Below are positions 38,631-51,508 of a stretch of DNA of 64,000 nucleotides, piece by piece. How positions within the stretch are numbered: the first letter of the stretch is position 1; the number at the start of each line of letters is the position of its first letter. The DNA is from Mucidula mucida. Its lineage: Eukaryota; Basidiomycota; Agaricomycetes; Agaricales; Physalacriaceae. The stretch spans positions 1,612,001 through 1,676,000 of the forward strand of contig JADNYV010000001.1 of NCBI GenBank assembly GCA_015501055.1. Direction: 5' to 3'. The position numbers were made by a program, and so were the translations under genes. Below the pieces are notes generated by a model. That model saw only the letters and a program-made list of their open reading frames with translations. It had not been told where the DNA came from and did no database searches.

Positions 38631-40838
38631 TTATAACCTAGTCTTAACAAACGGTTGCCAATCTACCCTCTCGACCTGTCACGACGATTCAGCAACGCAA
38701 TGAAACCAAAGGTCCACAACTTACCATCTCCGGAACCAGATCGGTAACTCGAGACGCACCAAGGAATTTCATTCCTTTGATAATCTCGTTCTCCAGAATA
38801 CTGATAGCCTTCGCAACTCCAGCGTCTCCATAAGCCTGGGAGAAGTATCAGCGTGCACGATTATCAGTTCAACGGTCAGTCGTACACTTTGAGCATATAA
38901 GAAGGGTCGACCCATGCCAACAGCCCGTGCTCCTAAGCAAAGAGCCTTCAATACATCTGTATAGGCCATTAGCAATGCACGCCGCCGAGACTGACTGACT
39001 GACCCGTCCCACGACGAACGCCACCTATCAAGAACACGTGAGGCTAAAAGGGCGACTTCGAGACTGAGAACATACCATCGATGTACACTAAAGTTATTGA
39101 GACATTGTTTCAGCGAAGTTCGTAGTGGTGGTACACACCTTCCATTTTGTTGAATACTTCAGGATGATGTTTTCGAAGGCGGTAAAGGACTTCGAGAGGT
39201 GGCATGGAGCTACACCAAACTTAAAATCGCATTTTGATATTTTGAACAATGACTTACTAGTCTAATTGTCGGCCTACAGAGGGGCATGAGCATCTGCGGA
39301 AATGGAGAAGTATCTGCAGTGCGCACCTCCATGATTGGACAATAAAATACCATCAACGCCAGCATCAGCAGCTAAAAGCGCATCCTAATTGATAATAAGC
39401 AGTTAGAGAGAGAAAGAAAGGCGCACAAATACCCACTCACTTCAACGCATTGAACACCTACCAGGGCAAAATATTATATATGTTGAAATGTCATCAAATA
39501 CACCGACCTTTGAGAACGATAGGCAGTTTAGTAACACGCCGCAGCCACGGAATAGTCTAGCAAATATTAGAAAGGCTTTACAGAGAAGGAAGCAAATACC
39601 TTCTCCCATGTCATGTCCTGATCATCCTTCCCGACGAGTGCACCTGAGGTACCCAGATCGTCAACAGCATTCGGGTCGTCTTGCTCGGAGTAGTAGGTTT
39701 GTTTTCCCGATTCAATTACATCCAGTTCCCACGGACTTCGAATATCTACCTCTCGACGACCAGCAACGACAGCATCGACTGTCAGGAATATTGCCTTGTA
39801 CCCTAAGGATTCAACCTCCTGGATACGTTTGGCTGCCAAATTATCGTCGGCAGATTTGTATAACTGGAAGAAGAGCGTCTGTCCAGGTGATGTAGCCGCA
39901 GCTATCTCGGAGTATGAAGAAGACGCGTTCGAAGAAACCGTTTGAATGATTGAGCCTTTACTGGCACCTCGTGTAATGTTCACTTCCCCTGCAGGATGTC
40001 AATGAGAGGGAAGCTCTGAACATATATATATATATACCAAGAGGATGCCCAAGCTTTGCGAGTCCCGCAGCAGAAACAAAGACAGGTATTGCGGATTTGT
40101 GACCAAGTATAGTGGTAGAAGGATCGCAGCCGGAGACCGGTCGCATGACACGGGCATTGAAGAAGAAGCGAGAGAATGCCTTCGTATTTTCGTCGTGCGC
40201 TTCAACATGTATGAGCATCGCATCTCTTCAGCCGCGCGCGATAATAGCTCACATATATGGTCGTCGGCTGCAGAAGAATAATATGCACGAGCTTTGTATG
40301 ACAGAACCTTCTGAGCTACGTCCTTGGACATGTATTAGCGTTTGCATATATCTAGCCAATGGTTGTAAACACACCTCAATGTCAGCGATACTGAGGAGCC
40401 GGTTGATTGGAGGCCTCTCCTTCATGGCTTGTTCTATTCTTGCTTCGTCCTTGGTCTTTGCACGATTATCACGCACAAACTGCAAATGTTTGGAAGACGC
40501 AGAATCGAGAGGGCCAAGATGTTTCGAAGGAGCGAGGTTCTTCTTCAAAGCGTCGGGAGGATGTATGGGGTCGTAAGCGAGCGTCGCGTCGCGTCCAGCA
40601 TACTTCAATATGATGGCTGACCCTCCAGGGTGTTCCTGTGTCAAGTCGGCGTGAGCGTGGTGTCACTTGCAAGGATACAGAATACGCACACTCAAGAACT
40701 CTGTAACGTCGTAGACATGGCTCTTGATCACGACCCAACACGACCTGAGGACGCTGAACAATTCGATAAGCACAAGAGAATAACATCGACTTACGCCGCG
40801 TTATTATGCTTGGAGACTTCTTCCAGAGTGAAAGGCAT
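38631..40838 (-). CDS. CYB2: Flavocytochrome b2, L-lactate dehydrogenase (one apparent frame break)
   Basis: Oxidises L-lactate (or another 2-hydroxy acid) and passes electrons to cytochrome c. The N-terminus is directly the cytochrome b5 domain ([35 protein letters not shown]); the usual mitochondrial presequence is absent. The FMN domain has KARAYYSSAADD, FFFNARVMRP, STTILGHKSAIPVFVSAAGL, GQTLFFQLYKS, GVDGILLSNHGGRQLDYSMP with the catalytic His, VYIDGGVRRGTDVLKAL and GRPFLYAQSAYG, ending QPFVKTRL. More than ten exons, most phases fit. Near 40200-40255 the exon before AHDENTKAFSRFFF joins one base out of phase. Confidence 0.9.
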
Positions 40839-41839
40839 GATATATGACCGCGAATCGGGGTGCTTGCATTTCTGACTATTTAAGAGAACCGAGAGGAGGA
40901 ACGGCAAGTCCGGTCCGTAAGTGACCTCGTGAGGACGACGAAGCAGCAGCCCTGCAATAGCCGTCCTATTTCAGGCTCATTTCAGGACGGACAGAGATTG
41001 AAAGTGAGCTTGTGGTCGTTCCGGGGCGTGTAAACGTGCACCAGTGTCGGGATCCTCGTAGTTGCGCGATGGTTCAGAGTAAGACGAAGCGTGTGAACGA
41101 TGGACGCTTTCGTTCGACTCTTATGGTTCCATCCTCCCAATCCACAGCGCTTAGCCGCCTATAACCGACGGCATCCAGATCACTCCATTATTATTCTGTC
41201 ATTGAAGCTAGCTTTCTAACGAGGCCGCCTTGAGGCTTGCACTGATACTTGACTACAAACCTTGACGTCTAGTTCGATACAACTGCATGCAATTCACTTT
41301 CAAGTTTCGTTCTGGCACAACTACAAGCAATGACCTGGTCATCGATGCGCGATACAAACATCGACTTTTCCACGGGATTCAGTAGCTTCAATCACTCTTT
41401 ACCTATCTTCCTTCCAGACAATATCTTCAAATTTGGACTTTAGAGCTCCAGATTCGTCAACTGTATTACAGCCGACACATCTCCCGAGATCAACAGGACG
41501 ACTTCTAGAGTTGTCACTTATCAGGAGGCGACTTCAAGGACTAGCGGAAATTTCCGCCTTGCCTGCATCTTGGGTAGAGAGTGTATTTCCGCGCTCTCTG
41601 ATACAGCACCGTTATGCATGGAAAGACAACGACAAAAACCTCTTTCAGACACCTTTTCCATCCCCGCCATGTGCACTGTGCATAGGTAACTCCAACCCTC
41701 CCTTGCGGAGTCCCTCAAATGCCTACGATCGTTGATTGGCGTCTACCCCTGATTTGAAGGAACATTGCAAACGCGGGTGTTGCAGGAACTGCAAAGTATA
41801 AAACCTAGAGCCCATGCGTTGTGTTCTTTCTAACTCCCA
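40839..41839. other. Divergent promoter between CYB2 and aldehyde dehydrogenase genes
   Basis: About 1 kb shared upstream region. A CCGGGG at 41021-41026 fits the SYGGRG consensus for CreA/Mig1-type repressors, a single weak match. A 100-codon frame at 41433-41735 has no family-like features. Confidence 0.4.
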
Positions 41840-43829
41840 ATGGCGTACACATCTATGGCTCAGCTCCCCAAGGTCTGTCTGTTCAGGTTGATATCACGCC
41901 TTGCAATTCTTAATCTGCAACAGATTCACGACGAACTGAACCAGACATTCCTGTCAGGCATTACTTTGCCTATCGAATGGCGACAGAATCAGCTCAGGCA
42001 GCTCGCCAAAATGTTTCTCGAGAATCATAAGGCCTTCGCTGACAGTATATTGAAAGTACGTTTCATCCTTTCCCCTAAGGATTTAGGAAATGATGCGCTG
42101 ACCGACGGTATAACAGGATCTCGGCCGCCCATACATGGAGACCTACTCAGTAGAGATATCTGGATGTATCAATCGCGCAACAGCTGCTGTGGATATGCTA
42201 CCCAAGTGGGCGGCTGCCACCGATCTGAGCGACACCGTGGCGCCCATTTACAAGGCATGGACTCCCAAGACAGTCAAACACCCGAAGGGTGTCGTTCTAG
42301 TCCTCACGTACGTCTTATCATTTACATATATGTAGATCATCACTCAGCAGAGAGTCACTAGGCCATGGAACTATCCGATTTTCCTTTCGGCGGTCCCCCT
42401 CATTGGTGCTATTGCCGCTGGGTGTTGTTGTGTCGTCAAGCTGTCAGAAATCTCCCCGCATTTCTCAGATGTAATGGCAGGACTCTTACCGCAGTACCTC
42501 GACTCCCGAGCGTTCAGAGTTGTTCTCGGTGCAGTACCTGAAACGACTCGATTGCTAGAACTTAAGTGTCAGTTTCTCTTCCTGTCTATTCTCGCTCATC
42601 AATCTGATACTTTTCACTGTAGGGGATCATAGTAAGTTGTTCGACAGCGCAACTTGGCTAGCATAGCGCTGAAGTGCACTTGAAGTATTCTACACAGGTA
42701 ACACTTCCGTCGGACGAATCATTGCACGGGCCGCCGCCGAGCATCTTACACCGATTACGCTCGAGCTAGGCGGGAAATGTCCAGTTATCGTAGACCCGTC
42801 ATACGATTTGGATGTTGCTGCTCGAAGAATCTTGATGGGGAAATGCAGCAACGCAGGACAGGTTCGCCACACTCACGCCTCGTTCTTCAGTATCTCTGAA
42901 AATGATCCTAGTTATGCGTAACACCCGACTATCTCCTCATTCCGCGTTCTTCTCGCGAAGCTGTTGTAGCCGCACTGCAGCGCGCATTTCTACAGTTCTT
43001 CCCCGATGGCCCGCTGAAATCTGACTCCTACTCCCACATTGTCTCCCCGGCTCATTACAAACGGATCCAGGCGTTGATGAGAGACACGAAAGGTACAGTG
43101 GTAATGGGAGGTAAAACGGATGAGAGCACGCTCGGAATGGAGCCGACTGTCCTTGTTGACATTCAGGAGGACGATGTCTTGTTACAGCAGGAAATCTTCG
43201 GCCCCATATTGCCCATCCTTGAGGTAGACAGCTTTGAGGACGCTGTAAGCTACATACGAACACGGTCAGTGGCTCTACTCTCTGTGCATACAATTTCCTG
43301 ATGTTAATCTACAGCCCGCACCCTTTGGCTGTCTATGCTTTCACTGAAGATCAAGGGCTCAAAGACATGAGTCGGTAGATTTCTATCCTTCGCGACAACG
43401 ACGCTGACATCTATTGCAGTCAGCGCGAGAACAATGAGCGGTAGCGTGTGTTTCAATGGTGTTTTCCTTCAGCTCGGCAGTGAGTCGCGCAGTTATATCA
43501 TAATTGTATCTGTGTTGACATATCGTAGTCCAAGAATTGCCGTACGGTGGTGTTGGAGAATCTGGATGTAAGTCTTGTGGTTGTTTCCATAGTTGATGTC
43601 TTTTGACGCTTTCAAAGCTGGACGATGCAACATACCGGCTGTCATGGATGAATTCGCTTACGTTCGCTCATCATTGACATACCAGCTGCGTAAGTGCTGC
43701 TTTGCCCCTTGAGAGACTTATTGATCACAATCGAGCAGTATCGATGCCCATCTTGGGCCGTTCTACCCGCCTTACACCGAAGAGGGTCTAAAGATGATCA
43801 ACGCCAATGTTTTCGCCACTGGAAATTAG
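41840..43829 (+). CDS. Aldehyde dehydrogenase, ALDH3/fatty-aldehyde type (one apparent frame break)
   Basis: NAD(P)-dependent aldehyde oxidation, likely of medium or long-chain aldehydes. Order: [52 protein letters not shown], the catalytic Glu in [10 protein letters not shown], the nucleophile Cys in [11 protein letters not shown] (split by an intron), and [11 protein letters not shown]. Then [13 protein letters not shown] and PYGGVGESG. The catalytic Cys exon is preserved exactly. About a dozen exons, nearly all in phase. Near 43685-43690 the junction from SSLTYQL to [16 protein letters not shown] is one base off, so one base is probably missing. The predicted protein ends NVFATGN. Confidence 0.88.
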
Positions 43830-44036
43830 AAGTTTACACAGTATCTTAACGCGATCGCTGCCGATCAGATTTACACCACATCTTGCGCGACGCGCTCCTC
43901 TGATACAGTGTACACACATGTTGATAGTAAAACAACAATAATTGTATGTACAATGAATATACACTGCAGGCCCCATTTGATCAAATCACAGAGATAAGTA
44001 CGCTGTCGTCAGTATTTTATGGCAGCAAAGTGTGGT

Positions 44037-45214
44037 TCAAGAAAGCGATGGGAAGGCAGACTCGTCGTCGACATTGACGGATGCGGGCGCTGCGCCCCTT
44101 GCAGCCCCGCGGTTTCCGCCACGACCACGACCCTCGCCACGACCACGACCCTCACCGCGGCCACGGCCACGAGCACCTCGTTGAGGGCGTTCAAAACGTG
44201 CATCAATTTCGAGGAAGACTTTCTCTTCCTTCTTAGCGCGAGGTTTAGCTGAGGGCTTGGCCTAGAGAAATTGGTATCAAGAAAAGGCTTCAAGGATTAG
44301 CACAAGCTTACCTTTCCACTAAAGTAGGCTTCCTCCTCTTCCGGTTTCTGCAAGAGCACGGCGTCCTTCCAATCACCACCGGCAACCTTACGAGTCTCAA
44401 GCTTGGGAACAAGTTCAGCTCCTGTTCCTTTTGCTGGGCGAGATATTGGTCGAGGGTAAGGGTGTTGTCTTCCTCCTCGGGCTCACGCTCACGGCGTGCA
44501 GGCTTGTCACCTTGTGGCTTGTCGGTGGGCGTGGCAGCGGCATCTCCTGCAGGAGCTGCCCAACCATCGCCAGTCGAGGCAGGCACAGCCCAGTCACCAG
44601 CATCGGCGGTTGCAGCACCACCCCATTCTTCGGCTACGGCGTCGGTGACGGCAGCCTCTTCTTGCTTGAGCTCAGTCTGACCATCATCGCCTCCCCAGCC
44701 TTGGTGGATTTTCTTGTCAGAGTCACTGTAGATTGTGAGATGATATGAATATTATATCCGTGTTACGACGCACGTCTTGCCGGTCTGACTTTGTCTGTCA
44801 AAGGGTCTACCACGACCACCGCGACCTCCACCGCGACCACCGCGACCGCGACCACGGCCATCGACTGAGATGGATGAGCGCGATTTAATGGGATCCGAAA
44901 GAGATAAGACACACATTTGCGGTCAGGTGAAGCGGGATCTTGGATGCCATCCTGGTTCGGGTTTGCGTCTCCCGTGCCAGATGATTTTGCGCCGCCGCGT
45001 GGGTAGTACTTGCCACCGCGAGAAGCAGGACCTCCACGGTTCTTTGGAGCATTTCGCGCAGGAGCAGCAGGCGCTGGAGCTTCTTCCTTCTTGGGAGGGG
45101 GCGACGAAGGACGAGAGCCGTCGTCTGGATCGTGATTTGAACAAATTTGGAGTAACAAAAGTGATAGACCGCACCATCCAACAAGGCAAAGGGGTTTTTG
45201 GTAGCCACCGACAT
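44037..45214 (-). CDS. Stm1/hyaluronan-binding-family RNA-binding protein (one apparent frame break)
   Basis: Ribosome-associated RG-rich protein. Starts MSVATKNPFALLD, then PKNRGGPASRGGKYYPRGG, an RGG tract, the family signature TGKTDSDKKIHQGWG, an acidic spacer with AVPASTGDGWAAP, and LTLDQYLAQQKE. The last exons give KLETRKVAGGDWKDAVLLQK and an RG-rich tail ending ESAFPSLS. This order matches Stm1/Habp4-type proteins that dock on ribosomes. Five or six exons, phases fit, except near 44415-44421, where KEQEL joins VPKLE one base out. Start at 45214. Confidence 0.88.
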
Positions 45215-45753
45215 TTTCGGGGCCCTTTAGGGTCTGCTCAGATACGCGATTCAGTAGTTGCTGGGTGGTGGACGTCGTCGATTACAGGCGGCGAAAATTC
45301 TAGGCTCTGTTGCATATGGGGTCCCGGATAACTCCGGGGGCTTCAGCCACCTGGTCTAAGCCTGTATAGTTCCCGGACCGCGCCGGTACTGTATAAAAGC
45401 CCGAAGTAAAGTCGGAACGGATAACGCAATTTTCACTGGTACGTTGAGCATATATTCTACTTTTTTTTCGGTGGCTAACCTTCCTTTAGCGACACAAAAG
45501 CATCTCGACGAGGACACGCCGACCGCAAGGACTGGCGGGTCGATGACCTTGAGACCGTAGCGTTGCAGGAGAACGATAGGACTGCTTTATTGCGGCCGAC
45601 GATGGGACTTGGGTGCGGGCAGTCCGTCTGCCTTGTTTGTGAGGTGGCCATGGGCATGCACGCAATGTCTCGTTGTACATTACCCTGTAATTTTCAAGTA
45701 GAATATTACCAAAGGGTTAGGGTTCATCACGTTCCTTTCCTTCTCCCCACCAT
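45215..45753. promoter_or_regulatory. Divergent promoter region with a plus-strand TATA element
   Basis: Between the Stm1-like gene (minus) and SPP1 (plus). A good TATAAAAG box lies at 45393-45400 on the plus strand, about 355 bp upstream of the SPP1 start. No other gene is seen. Confidence 0.45.
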
Positions 45754-48700
45754 ATGTCCTCTCGCCGTCTCGCCATCTCCTCGCTCCTAAATGAAGACGA
45801 GCAGCAGGATCTGGACAAGGAAAAGGATAAAGAGCCCACCGTCGCCGTCACTGGCCTCGATGCCCTCGTTCATGCCGCGTCCCAGCTGCCTAGCATATCA
45901 ACCTTTGATCCCGCCACCGCCCAGCCGAAGAAGCGCAGACACTCGGACACGTTGCACGACCATGCACAACATACAATGGGCCCCGGCGTTCCGCCATACA
46001 GGGAACGCGACCTACAGAGACCGTTGTCAATGGAGGGCAGGCGGCCCCAGCTCATAAATCAATATCCCGAGCCGCGCAACGGCATGCTCATCGACCAGTA
46101 TCCGCGCTCCGCCGACCTCCGCGTACGCAGCCCAGTCTTTCCCCGCCCCGTTCAAGAGCGCATTCTCAGTCCCCCGACCCTCGATTCACATCGTTTCCCT
46201 GTTCCTTCCCCGACAATGAACAGAGATTTTGTCTCGCCAAAGCTGAGCGCGAGGGATTTCGCACGAGAGGGCAGAGATCAAGTAGGCATCGACCATTCAC
46301 GCGAACGGTCGTCCGACATTGGTTTGCTGAGGGAGTCATCTAGAGAACGCAGGGACTCCGTGCCGCCCCGAGACCACCATCCCCACCATCTACCTCGCGA
46401 ACATCAATTTCTTCCATCTGGCCGGGATATCATCATTGGCCCAAGGGACGGTCGAGACCCCATAATGTCGCCAACCACTAGCGCGTCGAGAGAACATACG
46501 CGAGAATTGCTTATGCCGTCTGCGTCCACCTCAAGAGATCCGCTAAGGGAGCAGCTAGCCCGAGAAAGAGAACAGCACTTGCGAGAGCATCGAGAGCCTA
46601 TGCTTTCCCCCCCAGGTCCGTCATATAATCATATCACTGCAACCACATACTAAAGCCTTTGCCAGTACACACCATGTCTCCATTCACGCAGTACGGTGAC
46701 CGTCGGTCCTCACTTACACAGCCTGCCCTCTCTAGGCAGTCGCCATCACCTTTTCCCCAATTCACTCAAACCCTCATCGGACCAGGCACTTCAAGTGACC
46801 ATCCGCCTCCGTTCATGAGGCAATCCCCATCACCTTTTCCCCGAGAACCGTCAGCCCTATCGCGTGATCCACATCAACGCGAGGACTTATCGCCGTTCTC
46901 CCGAGAATCCTCTTCATCCGCCCGTCAATCGCCATCTCCATTCCCACGCGATCAGCAGTCCATTCCTCCAATCCGAGACTCGCCTCTCTCCAGAGATAGG
47001 TACCTACCTCACGAGTCAACCTCATTTCCTCCACGCCCCTTCCAGCGTGATTATCTCCCAGAACGATCGGATAGCTCAGCATTGTCCCGCGACTCCCAAC
47101 ATCCTTACTTTCCTCGAGAGACTCGTGATTCGTTCTCTCATCGAGATGCGGTATCGCCTCGAACGTCTCCGACATTGCTTCCCCGTGACCATCTGGGGTC
47201 TGTGAGTATACCCCACCAACCCTACCCGACATCACCCAAGTCAAGTAGACATGGCATTGCCGAGATGTCAGCATTCCCTACTAGCCTTCCTCGGGAAGTG
47301 GACCTACGAGCCACCGAGCAGGATATGCAAATGTCACCATTTTCATCCACGGGGTTCCATCAGAAGCATCTGCCCTCCCACCACTCGCCCCAATTGACTA
47401 CTCATGGCGGACCAAATTTTGCGCCACGCCCACCATCTGCCGTTACTTCGATGAACGTATCGCCACCTTCTGCTATAATCAATCTCCCACGATATGAGAG
47501 CCGCTCGGACTTTTCACCCCATGAGCAGCTACGCGAGGATCGAAATGGGCAGACGCGAACAGCTCGTGATGAAAGACCCTATCCTCCAGTCTATCCGTTC
47601 TTGCCATCCCAGTCTCCTGTTCTTGAACACCAGCCACCCCATCGACCTTCAGAACACGCACTCGCGCATTCACCTTCGCACTCTATACACAGACATCGAA
47701 CTTCAACACCACCAGCGCAAACTAGTCACATATCCAATCCTTCTCCCTTTGTTGATGCACCTCTACCTATACATATTCCGCCAGAACGTCCGACTCACCC
47801 TCCTTCAACTACAAAGCGCTTGCCGCCTGGAAGTCAAGAGGGGCGTGCTCATGCTCATCGAAATCACAATCCCGTTGAGATGCTTGACCGAGAGCGAGAG
47901 AAGGAGATGCACATACGCATCGACAAGGAGAGAGACGTCAAGGTCGAGAGAGCGACCAGCGTTTTGCCACCTACGCCTGTCGTTCCAAGTCCGGTGAATG
48001 CAACGGCCTGGAGTTCCAAGGAAGTCCCTCAACTTCCCAAAGAAGAGGACATGGCCATGGACATTGATCGAAATCCTTCCGAGGCGCACGTACCGGATGA
48101 CAAAGGGAAGCATAGAGATGACCCAAAGTCCAAGAAACCGAAAGGAAAACCTAGGGAAAAGAAGGACGAAACGCCCAAGGCGAAGGAAAAAACGTCTTCA
48201 AAAAAGAAGGAAGCAAAGACCAGGGAGAAGGACAAAGAAGATGCGCATGAATGGCTCCTTGAGCATTTCGCGGATTCTCCAGCCTCCAGCAGCACTAGTG
48301 ACAAGGTGCCGCGGTCCAAGCTACGAACGTCTACTCCCTCGATGGACATGGATGTTGACGCTGAGTTGGAAGAGACTCTCATGTCGCGCGCTCCTACTCC
48401 TTCCGTCCGCGCGGACACGCCTATGGATGTGGATGTTGACAGTGAGCTATTGAATCTGATAACACCTACATCCACTTTGACCCCCATACCCCCTGCACCT
48501 CCGACTTCTACATCAGCGCCGATAATGCCAATGGTTCTTGCACCCCCGATGCGCAAGGCTGCGATGAAGAAGCTAGACAAGGACAAGGATCGTGAGTCTA
48601 TGCCACCACCGCCTATAGTCAAGAAGCGAGCCAAACCGGCACCGAAAGCAAAGAAAGCGGTAGCTGAAAAGAAGGCGCCAGCAGAGAAGAAGGGCAAGGG

Positions 48701-49831
48701 CAAAGTCATGGAACGTTCGCGGTCGACGAGCGCTTTGCCTGTCGAGAAGGAAGCGGAGGAAGACAAGGACGTCCATGAGGAGGAAGAAAAGGTCGAGGAT
48801 GATAGGTTGTATTGTCTCTGCAGGGCAAAGTACAACCATGATGATACGATGGTGGGCTGTGATCGCTGCGATGAGTGGTACCATCCTGGTTGCGTCGACA
48901 TGGCCGATACACCACTGGACCTGGTGGACCAGTTCATTTGTCCACCCTGCGTGATGAGTAGGTCGTGAAGCCTTCTGTTGTATTTTAGTATTGACGTGTC
49001 CTTTCAGAACATCCTCATCTCAATCTCAAAACGACGTATAAAATGCGTTGTCTAAATGGACTGGAGGATCCCGATCGCGAAACAGCTTGTCCACGCCCAG
49101 CTCGGGGCGCAGTGTCAAAGTATTGCTCTCAAGAATGCGGTGTAAAGAATATGCGCCGGCGAATTGAGGCATATACTGCCAAGGGTGGGAAGAAGGCCGA
49201 TTTGTGGGAAAAGGTCAAGGATGCTGAGCGTAGGGAAGGCCTCGTAGTGCGCTTGGGTAATGGGCATATTGGAAAATCCCGTACCAAGAGGGAGCGCGAG
49301 GTTGAAAAGTTACAGACACAACTAGATGCCGTTCCATGCAACGGGAGACGGTGAAGCGGAGTATGGATGTGGCGCTTTGGCGCGAGCGATTACTCGAGCT
49401 AGCTGTTGGTCGCGCAGAGGCTAAGCAGGACGAGTGTGGTTGGGATCAGCGTCTTTGTTTCGGCGAAGAGGAGTGGGAGGAGTTTGGAGAAGGTGCGCTG
49501 GAGAACTATGGCAGCTCTGACGAGGAGTGGTGGTGTCCGGGACCTGCAGACTGCGATCGACATGTTGGGTATGTCTGTTTCGTGCGTCTTGTTTACATCT
49601 TATTGACTACTGCGTAGGTGGCAGGCAGTACGACACGACGACATCGCGCATGAAAAGGAGAAGCAGGAGGAAGCACTGATGAAGTTGACTACCCGTGAGC
49701 GGGAGATTCGAAAGCATATCGAGGACCTTAGCGAGGTTCCTGCTCCGCTGAAGACCAATGCGAAGGTGGTCAATGGCGCGAGCAGCGCATCGAAGCGCAA
49801 CGGACGTGGCAAGATCTCGAAGAAGAAATGA
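45754..49831 (+). CDS. SPP1: COMPASS subunit Spp1, PHD finger protein (one apparent frame break)
   Basis: H3K4-methyl reader in the Set1 methyltransferase complex. The N-terminal half (about 700 residues) is disordered with SPREP, RDRE and PSPFP repeats. A charged Lys-rich region follows, then the PHD finger: LYCLCRAKYNHDDTMVGCDRCDEWYHPGC to FICPPC, with Cys/His ligands present. After an intron come the second Cys module (MRCLNGLEDPDRETACPRPA, YCSQECGVKNM) and a coiled coil to ISKKK, typical of Spp1/CFP1. A 50-nt intron with branch TACTAAAG sits near 46615-46665. Near 49334 the exon after QTQLDAV resumes one base out of frame before MQRETVKRSMD, suggesting one missing base. Unusually long for Spp1 because of the tail. 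Confidence 0.88.
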
Positions 49832-50036
49832 CCTTTTTGCATTTGGCGACGTGTATCCCTACTCCATACCGTTTTCTTGTAGCATCTTGTTTGTTGAATC
49901 TCCATTGAAACACAGTGCATTGACTATGATACACGCTCGTAATTATATGAGCGGGACGCATCAGTAATGTAGAGATGGGTCCTCTGGCTGTGCGCAGCCT
50001 CTCGCCTGGATACTATATAGCACAACAATCTCTGGC

Positions 50037-50609
50037 TCAGTAACCATCGCCCTCGCCACCCTCTTTACAGAAACCCTTTTCATCGAATAGAATTTGTGCT
50101 TTTATCTCCTCGCGTTGTTTCTTGGCTTCGATCTCTGCGTGATGGTAGGGTTCCAGCGCGGGATAATCAACCTGTCGTAGTGGGACCTCATCTTCCTTGT
50201 CTAGGTCCTGAATAATATAACATTTGAGCACCAAGTTTATAGAAAGCGAGCGACACGCACAATCTCGCCCAGTAGCACGACATTCTCTCCTCGGATAAGA
50301 AATAAGCCTCGCGGAAAGTCGGCGTAAGCATTCTTGTGGTATATACGCTCGACGGTGTCTTCGAGAACGAGGTTGGCTGTTGTCAGGTCTCTTAGCGTTT
50401 GTCCGGACAATAGCCAATAGAACACGCACCGAATTGATCGTAGGACCGTAGGACGCCCTGTAGTTTGCGGCCGTCTCTGAGAATGACAAGCATCTTCCCT
50501 GGTCATGTCAGGGGGACGTAGAGAAGTAGACGATGCCAGAGAGAAGAGACATACTGTCTACGCAATCCACTAGGGAGCCAGACGTCGTGAATGGTATGAG
50601 TGAGTCCAT
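50037..50609 (-). CDS. LSM1: Lsm1, cytoplasmic mRNA decay factor
   Basis: Subunit of the Lsm1-7 ring that binds deadenylated mRNA and helps decapping. Short first exon [18 protein letters not shown], second exon [22 protein letters not shown] (Sm1 motif), then [30 protein letters not shown] (Sm2 motif) and an acidic tail ending EGGEGDGY. Four exons, all splice phases fit. Length about 140 residues, right for Lsm1, and the long C-terminal tail separates it from Lsm8. No break. Confidence 0.93.
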
Positions 50610-50799
50610 CTATGTCACAGGTCACGGTCCAAAAGCTCAAGTTTACAGTCTCGAATGCAGAAAAGAGTCTTTTAAAAGCGGTTTGTGTTCACTCTATCGC
50701 CTGAGAGATTCAAGTGAGATACAGAATCTACAGTACTAAAACTTGCTGATATCAAGCACTCACGCTCGAAGGGAAAAAGACTTCCTCTTGATGTTCATG

Positions 50800-50878
50800 C
50801 TCTCTGACTGGGAGTCGAACCCAGCTTTCGCGCGCATTCTATGACAGGCGCGTGTACTAACCGATATACTATCAGAGA
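50800..50878 (-). tRNA. tRNA-Asp (GTC) with a probable 7-nt intron
   Basis: Minus-strand cloverleaf: acceptor TCTCTGA pairing with TCAGAGA, D arm with GTAT/GTAC stem, anticodon stem CGCGC/GCGCG, T arm CTGGG-TTCGACT-CCCAG. The anticodon loop contains GTC. Seven extra bases (TAGAATG) lie after position 37, between the loop and the 3' side of the stem, the standard intron position, giving a very short intron. A T-run just downstream on the minus strand (A-run at 50774-50778 on plus) can end transcription. Confidence 0.9.
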
Positions 50879-50968
50879 TTAAGACTTAGGGCAAAAATTA
50901 AAATCTACTACCAGAGCAGGATTTCAATTATACAACCTTGAGCCTGATGGATTCTTGACCTGACTACC

Positions 50969-51508
50969 ATGTCTGGCCCTAACTCCGGAGAAACAAAAAT
51001 GCCAGACAGCGGTAACAGCCTTCCTACCTCTCTGTATGCAAGCCTACTTGGTAAACTTGTCACAATACTTGAGCTGGATCCCGGCACAACAGCGACAGTT
51101 CAAGGCCGGCAAGCTCTGTTACAAGCGGTACGTCTCTGATTGCACCTTCGCTATCTCATTTCGCAATCCCTCTTATTTGCGCGTTTTGAACAATAACACT
51201 CTAGACAAATGATTTCAAAACATCTCTAGCTCAGGCCAAAGAACTCGCTGTCAACCTTCCTGGTGGCGAATTGAAGACTAGCGAGCAGGACGACATCATC
51301 GATATGCTCGAGGGCCTCAGAGACCGTAGGCGGCACGTCGTTCTCTCTCTTCCATCTTTCCCCATAAACTGATATTGTGTCTAGCGATCAGTTGACACAG
51401 TTTGCTTCACAAGTGGAAAACTTCAAGTCAGCGACCAAGCCAATGCATGTTGCAGAGGATGTCAAGATGGCAGATATGGACTCGACGGCCTCGACCCCTG
51501 CAAGCTAG
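50969..51508 (+). CDS. Probable Mediator subunit 9
   Basis: Small protein with Cse2/Med9 features. Exon 1 MSGPNSGETKMPDSGNSLPT and LYASLLGKLVTILELDPGTT; exon 2 TNDFKTSLAQAKELAVNLPG, then QDDIIDMLEGLRDRRR, a conserved helix of Med9; exon 3 QLTQFASQVENF and an acidic end STASTPAS. The second intron boundary is unsure: with a donor GTCGTT at 51342 and acceptor GATCAG the phase works, but the donor is weak, and the more usual donor and acceptor are one base out. The Mediator assignment rests on helix pattern and size and is tentative. Confidence 0.55.

Noticed and set aside
40023..40037. TA dinucleotide repeat
   Set aside because: Lies inside an intron of the flavocytochrome b2 gene; a short repeat without known function.
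41433..41735. 100-codon plus-strand frame in the CYB2/ALDH promoter
   Set aside because: No family-like segments or consensus start context.
46813..48937. Minus-strand frames of up to 302 codons over SPP1
   Set aside because: Antisense to the Lys/Ser/Pro-rich SPP1 exon; long only because of composition.
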